Shown: positions 16,529 through 25,132 of the stretch, in pieces
How the letters are laid out: every line of letters starts with the position of its first letter
Numbering within the stretch: the first letter of the stretch is position 1
NCBI RefSeq assembly: GCF_047495555.1
Contig: NZ_CP166866.1
Coordinates: forward strand, 1 to 64,000
Direction: 5' to 3'
Length of the DNA stretch: 64,000 bases
Origin: Methanobacterium_D sp040373355
Lineage (GTDB): Archaea; Methanobacteriota; Methanobacteria; Methanobacteriales; Methanobacteriaceae
Made by a program: the position numbers and the translations under genes
Notes under the pieces: generated by a model
The model's database searches: none
Told to the model about the DNA's origin: nothing
What the model saw: only the letters and a program-made list of their open reading frames with translations

Positions 16529-16939
16529 ATGAAAATTCAAAAGATTGCATCAATGCTAATCCTAACTGTATTTGCATTAAGCATGACATCAGGAGTTTTT
16601 GCAGAAGATAAATGCACAACCCAAGATAATATCAATAATTTAGAAGAAAAACAGTTGACATTAAAAGTAAATTCAAAATTCAGTGTAAAGATAGAAAGTA
16701 ATCCAAGTACAGGATATACATGGATACCAGAATACGATTTAGACTCATTAAAATTGATTAAGAGTAAATATATTCCACCAAAAATAGATAATTTAACAGT
16801 TGGAGCACCAGGTACTCAAAAATTCGTTTTTAAAGCCCTCAAAACAGGCGAAACAGATATAACTATGAAACATATTAGACCTTGGGATAACAGCATTCCT
16901 CAAAAAATAGTAATATACCATGTTAAAATCATTGATTAA
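16529..16939 (+). CDS. chagasin-family (I42) cysteine peptidase inhibitor, secreted
   Basis: A 136-residue protein with a signal peptide (residues 1-25, cleavage likely after VFA) and one chagasin-type domain. The three inhibitory loops are visible: NPSTGYTWIP (NPTTGY loop), VGAPGTQKF (central GxPG-like loop) and HIRPWDN (RPWE-like loop). Known members block papain-family (C1) peptidases. In a methanogen it may protect against host, competitor or own cell-surface cysteine peptidases. A good AT-rich promoter region and the start at 16529 leave little doubt. Convergent with iorB. Confidence 0.88.
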   Translation: MKIQKIASMLILTVFALSMTSGVFAEDKCTTQDNINNLEEKQLTLKVNSKFSVKIESNPSTGYTWIPEYDLDSLKLIKSKYIPPKIDNLTVGAPGTQKFVFKALKTGETDITMKHIRPWDNSIPQKIVIYHVKIID

Positions 16940-16975
16940 ATCAATGATCCATTATTCTTTGAAAAATAAAATAAA

Positions 16976-17569
16976 TTATTTAAATGAAACAAATTCAAAT
17001 CCTTGCTCAAATGCATTCATATTAATTGGAATGCTTTTTTTAGGTAAATTTGCTTTCATAGACTCTATGATAACTTCTTTACTTATCGGGAATCCCCCAA
17101 CAGCGGAAGCTCCTCCAATCATTACCATATTAAGTGAAAGTACATGTCCTGCGTCCTTAGCCATCTTTTCAGCATCCATTGCATAGACTTGCTTTACTTT
17201 TGATCTAAGTTCATCTAAAACCGAATCTACTTTAGGATAAGGAACTTCGCTCCCTTGAATATTAAAAGGCATAATTGGAGAAGTATTAACAATAATGTAG
17301 GTTTCTTTACTTGTCTTTGAAACTGCTCTTAGTGCTTCCATTGGTTCAAATGCAATTAAAATGTCAGCATCTCCACCTTCAATAATAGGACTTCGAGAAT
17401 CTCCTAATTTGATTTCTGTAGATACAACACCCCCTCTTTGAGCCATTCCATGTATTTCACTCATTACTACTCCTAAATTAGTTTTCATTGCTGCTTCGCC
17501 TATTACAATTGAAGTTTTAATTATTCCCTGTCCTCCAACTCCGCAGATGTAAACATTGTAAGATTTCAT
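16976..17569 (-). CDS. iorB: indolepyruvate:ferredoxin oxidoreductase, beta subunit
   Basis: A 197-residue gamma-type domain of the 2-oxoacid:ferredoxin oxidoreductase superfamily, with the N-terminal GVGGQGIIKTSIVIGEAAMK and GMAQRGGVVSTEIKLG blocks. Together with IorA it interconverts aryl pyruvates and aryl acetyl-CoA plus CO2 using ferredoxin. It starts 14 bases after iorA ends, so the two are co-translated from one message. In autotrophic methanogens the enzyme can run reductively to make aromatic amino acids from imported aryl acids. Confidence 0.93.
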   Translation of the reverse strand: MKSYNVYICGVGGQGIIKTSIVIGEAAMKTNLGVVMSEIHGMAQRGGVVSTEIKLGDSRSPIIEGGDADILIAFEPMEALRAVSKTSKETYIIVNTSPIMPFNIQGSEVPYPKVDSVLDELRSKVKQVYAMDAEKMAKDAGHVLSLNMVMIGGASAVGGFPISKEVIIESMKANLPKKSIPINMNAFEQGFEFVSFK

Positions 17570-17583
17570 TCTATCTCTCCAAA

Positions 17584-19434
17584 TTACTTTTTAACTCCAA
17601 TAGCTTTCTCTGGACACATCTGTATACAAACAGTGCATCCATTACAATATGCAGTGTCAATTTGTACAGATTCGTCTTCATCAACATAAATCGCAGGGCA
17701 GGTGAGGTTCTGTAAACATTCCATACATTTATCGCACTTATCTGCATTAACATTCATTATTACTGGCTTTTTAGCTTTTTCTGTTTTAATAAGCATGCAC
17801 GGATACTTAGAGATGACAACAGCTACTCCTTCGTACTGTAATGCTTTTTTAAATATTTCTTCTGATTTTTTGATATTTAGAGGATTTATAACTTCTAAAA
17901 ATTCCACACCAACTGCTTCAACAATTTTTTCAATTGAAATATCCGGTGCAACATCCCCCATTCCATCAACTGGTAATCCGGGGTGTGGTTGTCCTCCAGT
18001 CATTGCAGTAGTTCGGTTATCTAAAATAACAAGTACAAACTTGTCTTTATTATGCACCGCATTTATAAGTGGTGGGATACCTGCATGGAAAAATGTAGAG
18101 TCCCCTATGAAGCTTACAATACTTTGATGGACTGATTTTGAAAATCCGCAGCTTGTACCTATACTTGAACCCATTGAAAGAAGGTAATCTGCCATTTTAT
18201 AAGGAGATTCAATTCCAAGAGTATAACAACCAATATCTGTTGGATAAATCACGTCAAGATCAAGTTCTTTTCCTGCTTTTTTAACTGCATAGTAAGCGGC
18301 TCTATGAGGGCATCCAGGACATAATGTAGGTGGCCTGACTGGAAGTGGAATATCTGGCTGTTTTATTTTCCTTTTATCAGCATTAATTTCAATAACCTTT
18401 TTTAAACCTTCGAAAATTATGTCTGGACTGTATTCATATATTAATGGGAAAGTTCCGTCTAATTTACCCTTAACTTCATTATTTATCCTATTTTTTCCAA
18501 GAACAGCGAATATTTCCTTTTCCATTATTGGATCCACTTCTTCAACCACAATTATTTTATCAAGTCCTTCAATAAACTCAAGAACACGTTTTTCAGGGAA
18601 AGGATACGATAAAGTGATTTTTAGGACATTTATTGGAAGTTCATTTTCATTTATAACATCCATAACATAATTAAATGCGCTTCCGCTTGTAATAACTCCT
18701 ATTTTGCTACCATTATCAAATATCTGGTTTAGTTCAGAGTTATTGACAATATCTTCTATTTTTTGCATCTTGGAAACCAGTTCCTTGTGCATTATTCTAG
18801 CACTTGAAGGTACTGGAACAAATCTCTGGGGGTCTTTTTTAAAGTAGCCAGTTCTTTTACTTTCCTTAACCTCTCCTAATTCCACTATTCCCCTCATATG
18901 TGAAGTTCTTGTGGTTGTTCGCATTAATACAGGGATTTTAAATTCCTCAGAAAGTTCGTAACCATATTTCATTAAATCCTTTATTTCTTGAGGATTTGAT
19001 GGTTCAATCATGGGTATTTTAGCTATTCGTGCATAATGACGGTTATCCTGTTCATTTTGAGAAGAAAACATTGAAGGATCGTCTGCAGAAAGTATGACCA
19101 TACCACCATTTACCCCCGTGTAAACAGCACTCATAAAGGAATCTGCAGCAACATTTAAGCCTACATGCTTCATGAAAGTAAAAGATCGTAATCCAGATGC
19201 AGATGCAGCGGCTGCAACTTCTAAGGCTACTTTTTCGTTACTTGAAAACTCAAAATACATATCTGCATTCTTTGCAAGTTTAGATAAAACATTGCCTATC
19301 TCAGAAGAAGGCGTTCCAGGATAGGTTGCAGCAACTGAGACCCCTGCTTCTATTGCTCCCCTTACTGCAGCTTCATTACCTAATAAGAATAACTTTTCAC
19401 CACTGTTTCCCGTTGAAATATCTGTTATATTCAT
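17584..19434 (-). CDS. iorA: indolepyruvate:ferredoxin oxidoreductase, alpha subunit
   Basis: A 616-residue TPP enzyme. The N-terminal pyrimidine-binding domain has AATYPGTPSSEIG; the core TPP-binding domain begins about residue 370 with LCPGCPHRAAYYA and contains SFIGDSTFFHAG and DNRTTAMTGGQPHPG. Two [4Fe-4S] motifs end the protein (CDKCMECL...CP and CNGCTVCIQMCPEKAIG). Length and order match archaeal IorA. Lies in a row purC-like, iorA, iorB with gaps of 13 and 14 bases. Confidence 0.95.
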   Translation of the reverse strand: MNITDISTGNSGEKLFLLGNEAAVRGAIEAGVSVAATYPGTPSSEIGNVLSKLAKNADMYFEFSSNEKVALEVAAAASASGLRSFTFMKHVGLNVAADSFMSAVYTGVNGGMVILSADDPSMFSSQNEQDNRHYARIAKIPMIEPSNPQEIKDLMKYGYELSEEFKIPVLMRTTTRTSHMRGIVELGEVKESKRTGYFKKDPQRFVPVPSSARIMHKELVSKMQKIEDIVNNSELNQIFDNGSKIGVITSGSAFNYVMDVINENELPINVLKITLSYPFPEKRVLEFIEGLDKIIVVEEVDPIMEKEIFAVLGKNRINNEVKGKLDGTFPLIYEYSPDIIFEGLKKVIEINADKRKIKQPDIPLPVRPPTLCPGCPHRAAYYAVKKAGKELDLDVIYPTDIGCYTLGIESPYKMADYLLSMGSSIGTSCGFSKSVHQSIVSFIGDSTFFHAGIPPLINAVHNKDKFVLVILDNRTTAMTGGQPHPGLPVDGMGDVAPDISIEKIVEAVGVEFLEVINPLNIKKSEEIFKKALQYEGVAVVISKYPCMLIKTEKAKKPVIMNVNADKCDKCMECLQNLTCPAIYVDEDESVQIDTAYCNGCTVCIQMCPEKAIGVKK

Positions 19435-19447
19435 TGTTATCTCCTTT

Positions 19448-20476
19448 TTATTGATTAAGCTCTTTTTCTATTTCATCTAAAGTTTCTTTAAGAGGAGGAA
19501 CATCTTTGAACCATTCTCTTCCAGTTATTTCATTTGTACATGCACAATAAACATTTGAAATAAGTTTACTTAATCTTTCAGGAAGCTTTTGTGGTTCTAA
19601 TTCACATATTAACTTCCATTTTTCTCTATCCTCTTCTTTAGCTTTTTCAACTGCACAATGCCATTCAGAATCCTTATAAAATATTCTTGTTATTTCTTTA
19701 CTTACTGGAAGGCCGTTAAATGTAAAACGACACTCGTCTAAAGTACCTAGCACGTCGACAAGCATTAAGTCCCTATTTAAATCATAACCGAGCTCTATTT
19801 TTCCATCTTCATTTATCATGCCCATTTTTGAAAATTCATCAGTTATAAATTTATTAACGGTTTTTGTGAGCTCTTTTAAGTTATTTAATTCTTCATCAGT
19901 CAAGTTAGCAATTTCTTGAGCTTCTACCCATGTTAAATATCTATCTGTTATCTCTAATTTAGTTGAAACGTCTAATACTGGCTCGCTAAGCTTCTGATTA
20001 GGTGTAGGTGCTTTGTCAAATCCCATATCTTCGGGTTTGATTTCACCCTTTTCAAGACGTCTGAAGACACTGCTTCCGGCAGGCAGTGAATTTCTGTAAA
20101 TTACTTCAAGAGGTATCAAAAATCCAGCGTTTTCATTTTTGTAAGAAGAATAATCGTAACTACCCTCTTTAAGCATAGGTTCTAATACTCTTAAGAGTTT
20201 AATCTGCATTTTATTTACCGGTTCTTTTACTTCTGAAAGCTTTTTAACTTCTCCATCTTCAACTAAACCCATGTAATGAGTTTTTATTCCTATTTCTTCA
20301 AGTCTTTCAAAAAAGTAAGCCCCCATAATAGCAATAGCACTACCCTTATTCATGATATGATCTGGCATTTCACCCCAATCAAAAATTGAGTACCTGTCGG
20401 AGAATGTGAATTGTCCTATTCCAATTTCATCTTTGGTGGGTTTTTTTATTATTTCAAGGTCTTTTACACTGCCCAT
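19448..20476 (-). CDS. SAICAR synthetase (PurC) family protein
   Basis: A 342-residue member of the PurC family: FSDRYSIFDWGEMPDHI (N-terminal GKxRD-like region altered), PLEVIYRNSLPAGSSVFRR, DVSTKLEITDRYLTW and LVDVLGTLDECRF. PurC joins aspartate to CAIR in purine synthesis. It is about 100 residues longer than typical archaeal PurC (~240) and sits first in the iorAB operon (13-base gap), so it may be a paralogue with a different acid or amine substrate. Annotated PurC in related genomes is possible, but I would not assign purC without locating the short form elsewhere. Confidence 0.7.
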   Translation of the reverse strand: MGSVKDLEIIKKPTKDEIGIGQFTFSDRYSIFDWGEMPDHIMNKGSAIAIMGAYFFERLEEIGIKTHYMGLVEDGEVKKLSEVKEPVNKMQIKLLRVLEPMLKEGSYDYSSYKNENAGFLIPLEVIYRNSLPAGSSVFRRLEKGEIKPEDMGFDKAPTPNQKLSEPVLDVSTKLEITDRYLTWVEAQEIANLTDEELNNLKELTKTVNKFITDEFSKMGMINEDGKIELGYDLNRDLMLVDVLGTLDECRFTFNGLPVSKEITRIFYKDSEWHCAVEKAKEEDREKWKLICELEPQKLPERLSKLISNVYCACTNEITGREWFKDVPPLKETLDEIEKELNQ

Positions 20477-20767
20477 TTAATCACCTATTAGTTTCATTTT
20501 AATCACTAAAACATTAAATATGAAAATGAGTAGAATTTTTAAACTTTATTAAATGATTTAAAACACGATATAAGGTTATTTGTATTTATCCTCTATTTTG
20601 TATAGATATACCTCAATAACTACTTAAACAATTCTCTTTATACAATTTATATTAATCATGATTATTAATTACAGATTATTTTCAATATTTATATATTTAA
20701 CCCAAATTTTAATTTATGTTTAAATAAAGAAATGCGTGTTTTAAAATATAAAAAATATTGAGGAATC

Positions 20768-21331
20768 ATGAAAACATTGCAAATATATGATTTAGAAGTC
20801 AAGTATGAAATAGTAACTCGGAAAGTTAAATATTGGCGTTTAGAGATTAAAAACGGTAATTTAATCCTTATTTCACCACCTAATTTTAGCAATCATCAAA
20901 AAATAATAGAAACCCATAGAGAGTGGATCTATAAAAAACTTAAATCATTTGAAACTTCTAAAAAGGAAGCTTCATTAAGAGAACTTAATTTTGAAAGGAA
21001 TGAAGAGGAATTTAAACAAAACGTTTTATATTTTACTGCTAAATTTTCAAATGAATTAAATGTAACATTTAATAGAGTTTATTTTAAGAAAATGAAATCT
21101 CGATGGGGAAGCTGCAGCAGCCGAAAAAACATAAGTATCAATCTTTACCTAAGATATTTACCTCAAAATCTTATTGAATATGTTATTTTTCATGAAATAG
21201 CCCATCTTGTTGAATTAAATCACAGCAAGAATTTCTGGAATATAATTTCATCTAAATTTAGTAATTATAAAGATCTAGAAAAAGAACTTTCAATCTATTG
21301 GCTTGCAGTTAAAGATAATGAAAATATATGA
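20768..21331 (+). CDS. YgjP-family (DUF45) zinc metallopeptidase-like protein
   Basis: A 187-residue protein of the YgjP/WLM-related family. N-terminal beta-rich part (KVKYWRLEIKNGNLILISPP), the signature KSRWGSCSSRKNISINLYLRYLP and the zinc motif FHEIAHLVELNHSKNFW (HExxH plus a downstream His). Some bacterial members have been described as UTP pyrophosphatases or SprT-like peptidases; the true role is unsettled. A GAGG Shine-Dalgarno precedes the ATG at 20768. Confidence 0.88.
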   Translation: MKTLQIYDLEVKYEIVTRKVKYWRLEIKNGNLILISPPNFSNHQKIIETHREWIYKKLKSFETSKKEASLRELNFERNEEEFKQNVLYFTAKFSNELNVTFNRVYFKKMKSRWGSCSSRKNISINLYLRYLPQNLIEYVIFHEIAHLVELNHSKNFWNIISSKFSNYKDLEKELSIYWLAVKDNENI

Positions 21332-21416
21332 ACAAAATAGTTAATTTGAAAACCTAAGAGCTTATATACCTCAAATAGCAAATATTAAAAATAAAAGCAT
21401 ATATCGGAGGTACAGT

Positions 21417-21701
21417 ATGCCAGTATCAAAACGTTGGATAGATTTCAATGAAGAAAATATTAAAAAGCTCCCTAATTCATATGGTGTTTATCAATTTGCA
21501 GACGATAAAAAGAAAGTGATCTATATCGGCGAAGGAAAGTTAAAACATAATATCAGTGTTCAGTTAAATGAATTTGAATCAAAAAATGTAGCTTACTTTA
21601 GATATCGTGAAAATGATTGTAAGAAAAGCTCAAAAATAAGGCAGAATATACTGTTAAAGGAATATAAAGAAAAGAATGGAAATATTCCAGAACTTAATTA
21701 G
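21417..21701 (+). CDS. small GIY-YIG-like domain protein
   Basis: A 94-residue protein with NSYGVYQFADDKKKVIYIGEG, a variant GIY-YIG pair (GVY and YIG), followed by KIRQNILLKEYKEKNGNIPELN. The catalytic Arg of the canonical fold is not evident and the C-terminal Glu is uncertain, so nuclease activity is doubtful. Shine-Dalgarno GGAGGT lies seven bases before the ATG. Stand-alone archaeal GIY-YIG-like proteins of this size are known but not characterised. Confidence 0.65.
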   Translation: MPVSKRWIDFNEENIKKLPNSYGVYQFADDKKKVIYIGEGKLKHNISVQLNEFESKNVAYFRYRENDCKKSSKIRQNILLKEYKEKNGNIPELN

Positions 21702-21771
21702 ATATTTTTATAATTACATCTATATTACTGATATTTCAATTTTATTGATTCCATTCATCTTTATTTTACTT

Positions 21772-22503
21772 TTAGGTTTGATTTACTATTTTAACAGAAT
21801 CATAAAACTGGAGTAGCTTTAAAATCTCACTCATTGCTTGACAGTGCCCTTCACTTGAAAAAATATCATTATTTTTAATTATCTGTTTTACTTTATTTGA
21901 GATATCATACTGAAGAGGATACACATCCTTAAAAACCCCTATATATTTTCTAAGAATATTATAAGTATCATCTGAAAGTTCAAAATACTCTAAAAATCCC
22001 CAAGCTATAATAAAACGTGTTATCATTAGTAAATTATCAAATAAAACGTCATCAGAAAATTGACTGTAAAAATCTACACCAGATAGCATGGCATCAATTT
22101 CTTTTTGTACAACCATTATATATTCAATTCCAAAAGGGTCGAAACCATTTTCAGAGATTATTTTATTTACTACAATGTCATCAACCATTGTAAATATCAT
22201 TTGAATGTCTTTTCTATCACTATCAGGAGTCGATTCATTAAAATCTGCCCTACAATATTTATTTTTAAATAATATATAACCATGAGTTACTTCATGTGCA
22301 ATAGAACGTTCTAAAGTTTCATTAGTTTTCCTAATACCCGAACGAATAATTACAACGATAAAATCAGGATGATATCTATATCCTGCCCACATTCCTTTTA
22401 AGCCAAGATAAGGGCTTTGAAGTATCTTAACTTCTTTTCCTGTTTCTTTTTCTACTCTTTCTAAATAATTAGATAATTTTACTGAAAATTTAAAATCAGG
22501 CAT
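21772..22503 (-). CDS. putative zinc-dependent peptidase (HExTH)
   Basis: A 243-residue protein with a zincin helix, SIAHEVTHGYILF (HEVTH at residues 70-74). The preceding segment (YHPDFIVVIIRSGIRKTNETLERS) fits the edge strand and helix of a zincin. A third ligand is not obvious; VDDIVVNKIISENGFD may supply an acidic ligand. The C-terminal half is helical. No signal peptide or membrane segment, so a cytoplasmic protein. I do not recognise the family. Confidence 0.6.
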   Translation of the reverse strand: MPDFKFSVKLSNYLERVEKETGKEVKILQSPYLGLKGMWAGYRYHPDFIVVIIRSGIRKTNETLERSIAHEVTHGYILFKNKYCRADFNESTPDSDRKDIQMIFTMVDDIVVNKIISENGFDPFGIEYIMVVQKEIDAMLSGVDFYSQFSDDVLFDNLLMITRFIIAWGFLEYFELSDDTYNILRKYIGVFKDVYPLQYDISNKVKQIIKNNDIFSSEGHCQAMSEILKLLQFYDSVKIVNQT

Positions 22504-22896
22504 TAGATTATATTTTTGCAGCTGATATTATATCAAATTTATTAATTTAAGTATTAATTTAGATACTTGCATTAAAAGTATATAATTTAATTGTATTCTT
22601 AAATTATGGAATATGATATAATGTATTTTTTTATTATTAATTAGATTATATTACTTTAAATATCCTATAAACATTTAAGATATGTTTAATTATATAAATT
22701 CGTTTTCTTACAAAAATATATATTGTTAAACTCAGATTAGAAGCCCAAATCTAAATAGTAATTTATTTAAATTAAAAAAGTGATACATACCCATATTCTT
22801 AGGAGATTAAAGTAATAGAACAAAATAAATGGATTTATAAAATCTTAAAAAATTAATTTGGGGTTAATTTTTTATAATAAAGAAGGAATGGAATCT
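22504..22896. other. AT-rich intergenic region
   Basis: A spacer between the putative peptidase (minus) and the response regulator (plus). It contains repeated AAGTAT/ATACTT half-sites near 22548-22580 that could act as an operator, plus many TATA-like stretches. I see no convincing small gene. Confidence 0.35.
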
Positions 22897-23343
22897 ATGA
22901 CAGATATAACACTTAAAGCTGTAAAAGTTTTACTTATAGAAGATAATCCTGCTGATGCACGCCTAGTAAAGGAAGTTTTTAAAGATTTTAAGATAGACAA
23001 TAAATTATATGTTGTCGATGACGGTGTTAAAGCAATAGATTTTTTAAATCATGAAGGAGAATATAATGATGTTCCTGTACCCGATTTAATTATGTTGGAT
23101 TTAAATCTTCCAAGGAAAGATGGTCGTGAAGTTTTAGCTGAAATAAAGCAAGATGAAAACTTAAAATTCATCCCGGTTGTAATTTTAACTACTTCTAGTG
23201 ATAAAACAGATATCATAAATACCTATAAAAATCATGCCAACTGTTTTATAACAAAACCTGTAGATTTTGAACAATTTATGATAGTTTTAAATTCAATTGA
23301 AGACTTCTGGCTTACAATAGTTAAATTGCCCCAAAAAGATTAA
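22897..23343 (+). CDS. single-domain response regulator (CheY-like, Rcp1 type)
   Basis: A 148-residue receiver domain. The acidic pair is in LLIEDNPADARLV, the phosphorylated Asp in LIMLDLNLPRKDGREVL, then the Thr/Ser in VILTTSSD and Lys in CFITKPVDFEQF. The NPADARLV motif is typical of phytochrome-type (Rcp1) regulators that pair with PAS histidine kinases such as the one at 7578. I chose ATG 22897; GAAGGA is then nine bases upstream, whereas the ATG at 22888 directly abuts it. No output domain. Confidence 0.9.
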   Translation: MTDITLKAVKVLLIEDNPADARLVKEVFKDFKIDNKLYVVDDGVKAIDFLNHEGEYNDVPVPDLIMLDLNLPRKDGREVLAEIKQDENLKFIPVVILTTSSDKTDIINTYKNHANCFITKPVDFEQFMIVLNSIEDFWLTIVKLPQKD

Positions 23344-23449
23344 TTACTTTATTAGTTATCATTAAATTCTTTTTATCTATTTTAATGGATATCCTCAACT
23401 TATCATTAAAATTAATTAATTTTTTAGCCAAAACTAAATAAAAATTAAG

Positions 23450-23476
23450 TGTACATTCGTTGTACAATTTTGTACA
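23450..23476. promoter_or_regulatory. triple TGTACA operator-like site upstream of tfrB
   Basis: Three copies of the palindromic hexamer TGTACA start at 23450, 23461 and 23471, spaced 11 and 10 bases, i.e. one helical turn apart. They lie upstream of a TATA-like CTATAAATAT (around 23514) and of the tfrB start at 23632. Such phasing on one DNA face suggests cooperative binding of a dimeric regulator. The cognate regulator is unknown. Confidence 0.55.
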
Positions 23477-23631
23477 TTTTGATAGCGCTTAAAAGATGAC
23501 ATTATGAATCCTAACTATAAATATTAGAATGCTATAAATTCATAATTATAATCAGACTATATTTTTTATATTAAACTAATTCCTGCCTAAAATAATTTTA
23601 AAAAGCTTTTAAGAAATTTATGGAGATAAAA

Positions 23632-25122
23632 ATGATAGAAGTCAAAGTTTTAAGGTATGATCCCCAAAAGGAGGAGAAACCTTATTTTCAATCTTTTTCA
23701 GTTGAAAAAACAGAGAAAATGAAAGTTCTAGATGCTTTAAATTTTATTAATCAAAAGTATGGTGCTAACATAGCTTACAGGTGCTCCTGCAGAGCAGGGC
23801 AGTGCGGATCATGTGCCCTAAAAGTAAATGGAAACGTAGTTCTTGCATGTAAAGCAGAAATAGAAGATAATGCAATTATTGAGCCCCTTGACTTTGATAT
23901 CATTAAAGATCTCGTTGTTGATAGAAGCGAGATTGAAAATAAGATAAAAGAGATGGATCTTTATCTAAAAGAAGACGTTTCTGATGAAGGTGAAGTTTGC
24001 CTTCAAATATTAAAACCAGAAGAATATGCAGATTCAAAGAAACTAAGAAGCTGCATTGAATGTTTCTCCTGTTTATCAGCATGCCCAACCATAAAAGAAG
24101 CTCAAGAATATGCAGGGCCGTATTTCATGCGTTACATTTCTAAGTTTGCACTTGATCCTCGTGATGAAGGAGAACGAGCAAAAGAGGGTTTTGAAGAAGG
24201 ACTCTACTGCTGTACAACATGCGGAAAATGTAAAGAAATCTGTCCAAAGGAAATAAGCCCAGTAGGCGGAGCAATTGAAAAATTAAGGGAAATTGCATGC
24301 CGCGAAGGTATCGGACCACTTCCAATACATAGAGATGTGAAAGATTTAATAGTTAAGAGTGGAAGGTCTGTTGAACCCCTTGAAGAAGGATTTATAAAAG
24401 CCGTCGCAGGGGAATCCGATGATAAAAAAGCAAATGTGGCTTTCTTCACCGGTTGTCTTGTTGATTACAGGCATCCTGAAATAGGATTTGCTCTTTTGAA
24501 AGTCTTAGAGGATAATGAAATTGATATAATCGTACCTGAAGATCAGGTCTGTTGCGGTTCTCCATTAATTAGAACTGGGCAAACTGATGCTGTAGAAAGA
24601 CTTGTAGCTCAAAATAAAGAAGCTTTTGAAGGATATGATACAATAGTTACTGTATGTGCTGGTTGCGGCGCTACATTAAAGAATGATTATCCAAAATACG
24701 GGGCTAAGTTTAATGTAGTTGATATTAGTGAATTTTTGGTAGAAAATTTAAATACAGAAGACATGAAGCCTCTAAACATGCGCGTGACTTACCATGACCC
24801 ATGTCACTTAGCTAGAAGTCAAGGAATAACTAAAGAACCACGTGAAATTTTAAATAAAATCAAAGGATTAGAATTTGTAGAAATGGAAGAACCTAATCAG
24901 TGTTGCGGTGCCGGTGGTGGAGTTCGTGCAGGTAAACCAGAAATAGCTGCAGCTTTAGGTAAGAAAAAAGCTGGAATGATAAAAAAACTTGATGTTGATG
25001 CAGTTATAACCATCTGTCCATTCTGCCAAAACAATATAATTGCTTCTTTAAAAGAAGAGGGTATTGATATTCCTGTTCTAAATATACTTCAGCTATTGGA
25101 AATGGCTTACGAAAATAAATAG
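23632..25122 (+). CDS. tfrB: thiol:fumarate reductase subunit B (CoM/CoB:fumarate reductase)
   Basis: A 496-residue fusion protein. Residues ~1-105 form a plant-type ferredoxin-like domain with CSCRAGQCGSC and a later Cys ([2Fe-2S]); ~140-230 bear two [4Fe-4S] motifs (CIECFSCLSACP and CTTCGKCKEICP); the C-terminal part has two CCG domains (VCCGSPL with GCGAT, and QCCGAGGG with CPFCQ), as in HdrB. With TfrA (fumarate reductase flavoprotein, not in this window) it reduces fumarate with CoM-SH and CoB-SH, making succinate for biosynthesis. ATG 23632 is preceded by GGAG; an upstream ATG at 23620 has none. Confidence 0.93.
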   Translation: MIEVKVLRYDPQKEEKPYFQSFSVEKTEKMKVLDALNFINQKYGANIAYRCSCRAGQCGSCALKVNGNVVLACKAEIEDNAIIEPLDFDIIKDLVVDRSEIENKIKEMDLYLKEDVSDEGEVCLQILKPEEYADSKKLRSCIECFSCLSACPTIKEAQEYAGPYFMRYISKFALDPRDEGERAKEGFEEGLYCCTTCGKCKEICPKEISPVGGAIEKLREIACREGIGPLPIHRDVKDLIVKSGRSVEPLEEGFIKAVAGESDDKKANVAFFTGCLVDYRHPEIGFALLKVLEDNEIDIIVPEDQVCCGSPLIRTGQTDAVERLVAQNKEAFEGYDTIVTVCAGCGATLKNDYPKYGAKFNVVDISEFLVENLNTEDMKPLNMRVTYHDPCHLARSQGITKEPREILNKIKGLEFVEMEEPNQCCGAGGGVRAGKPEIAAALGKKKAGMIKKLDVDAVITICPFCQNNIIASLKEEGIDIPVLNILQLLEMAYENK

Positions 25123-25132
25123 ACGTGTGAAA

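Noticed and set aside
22548..22580. AAGTAT/ATACTT repeats as an operator for the response regulator
   Set aside because: Short, AT-rich, and over 300 bases from the start; too likely by chance to list as a site.
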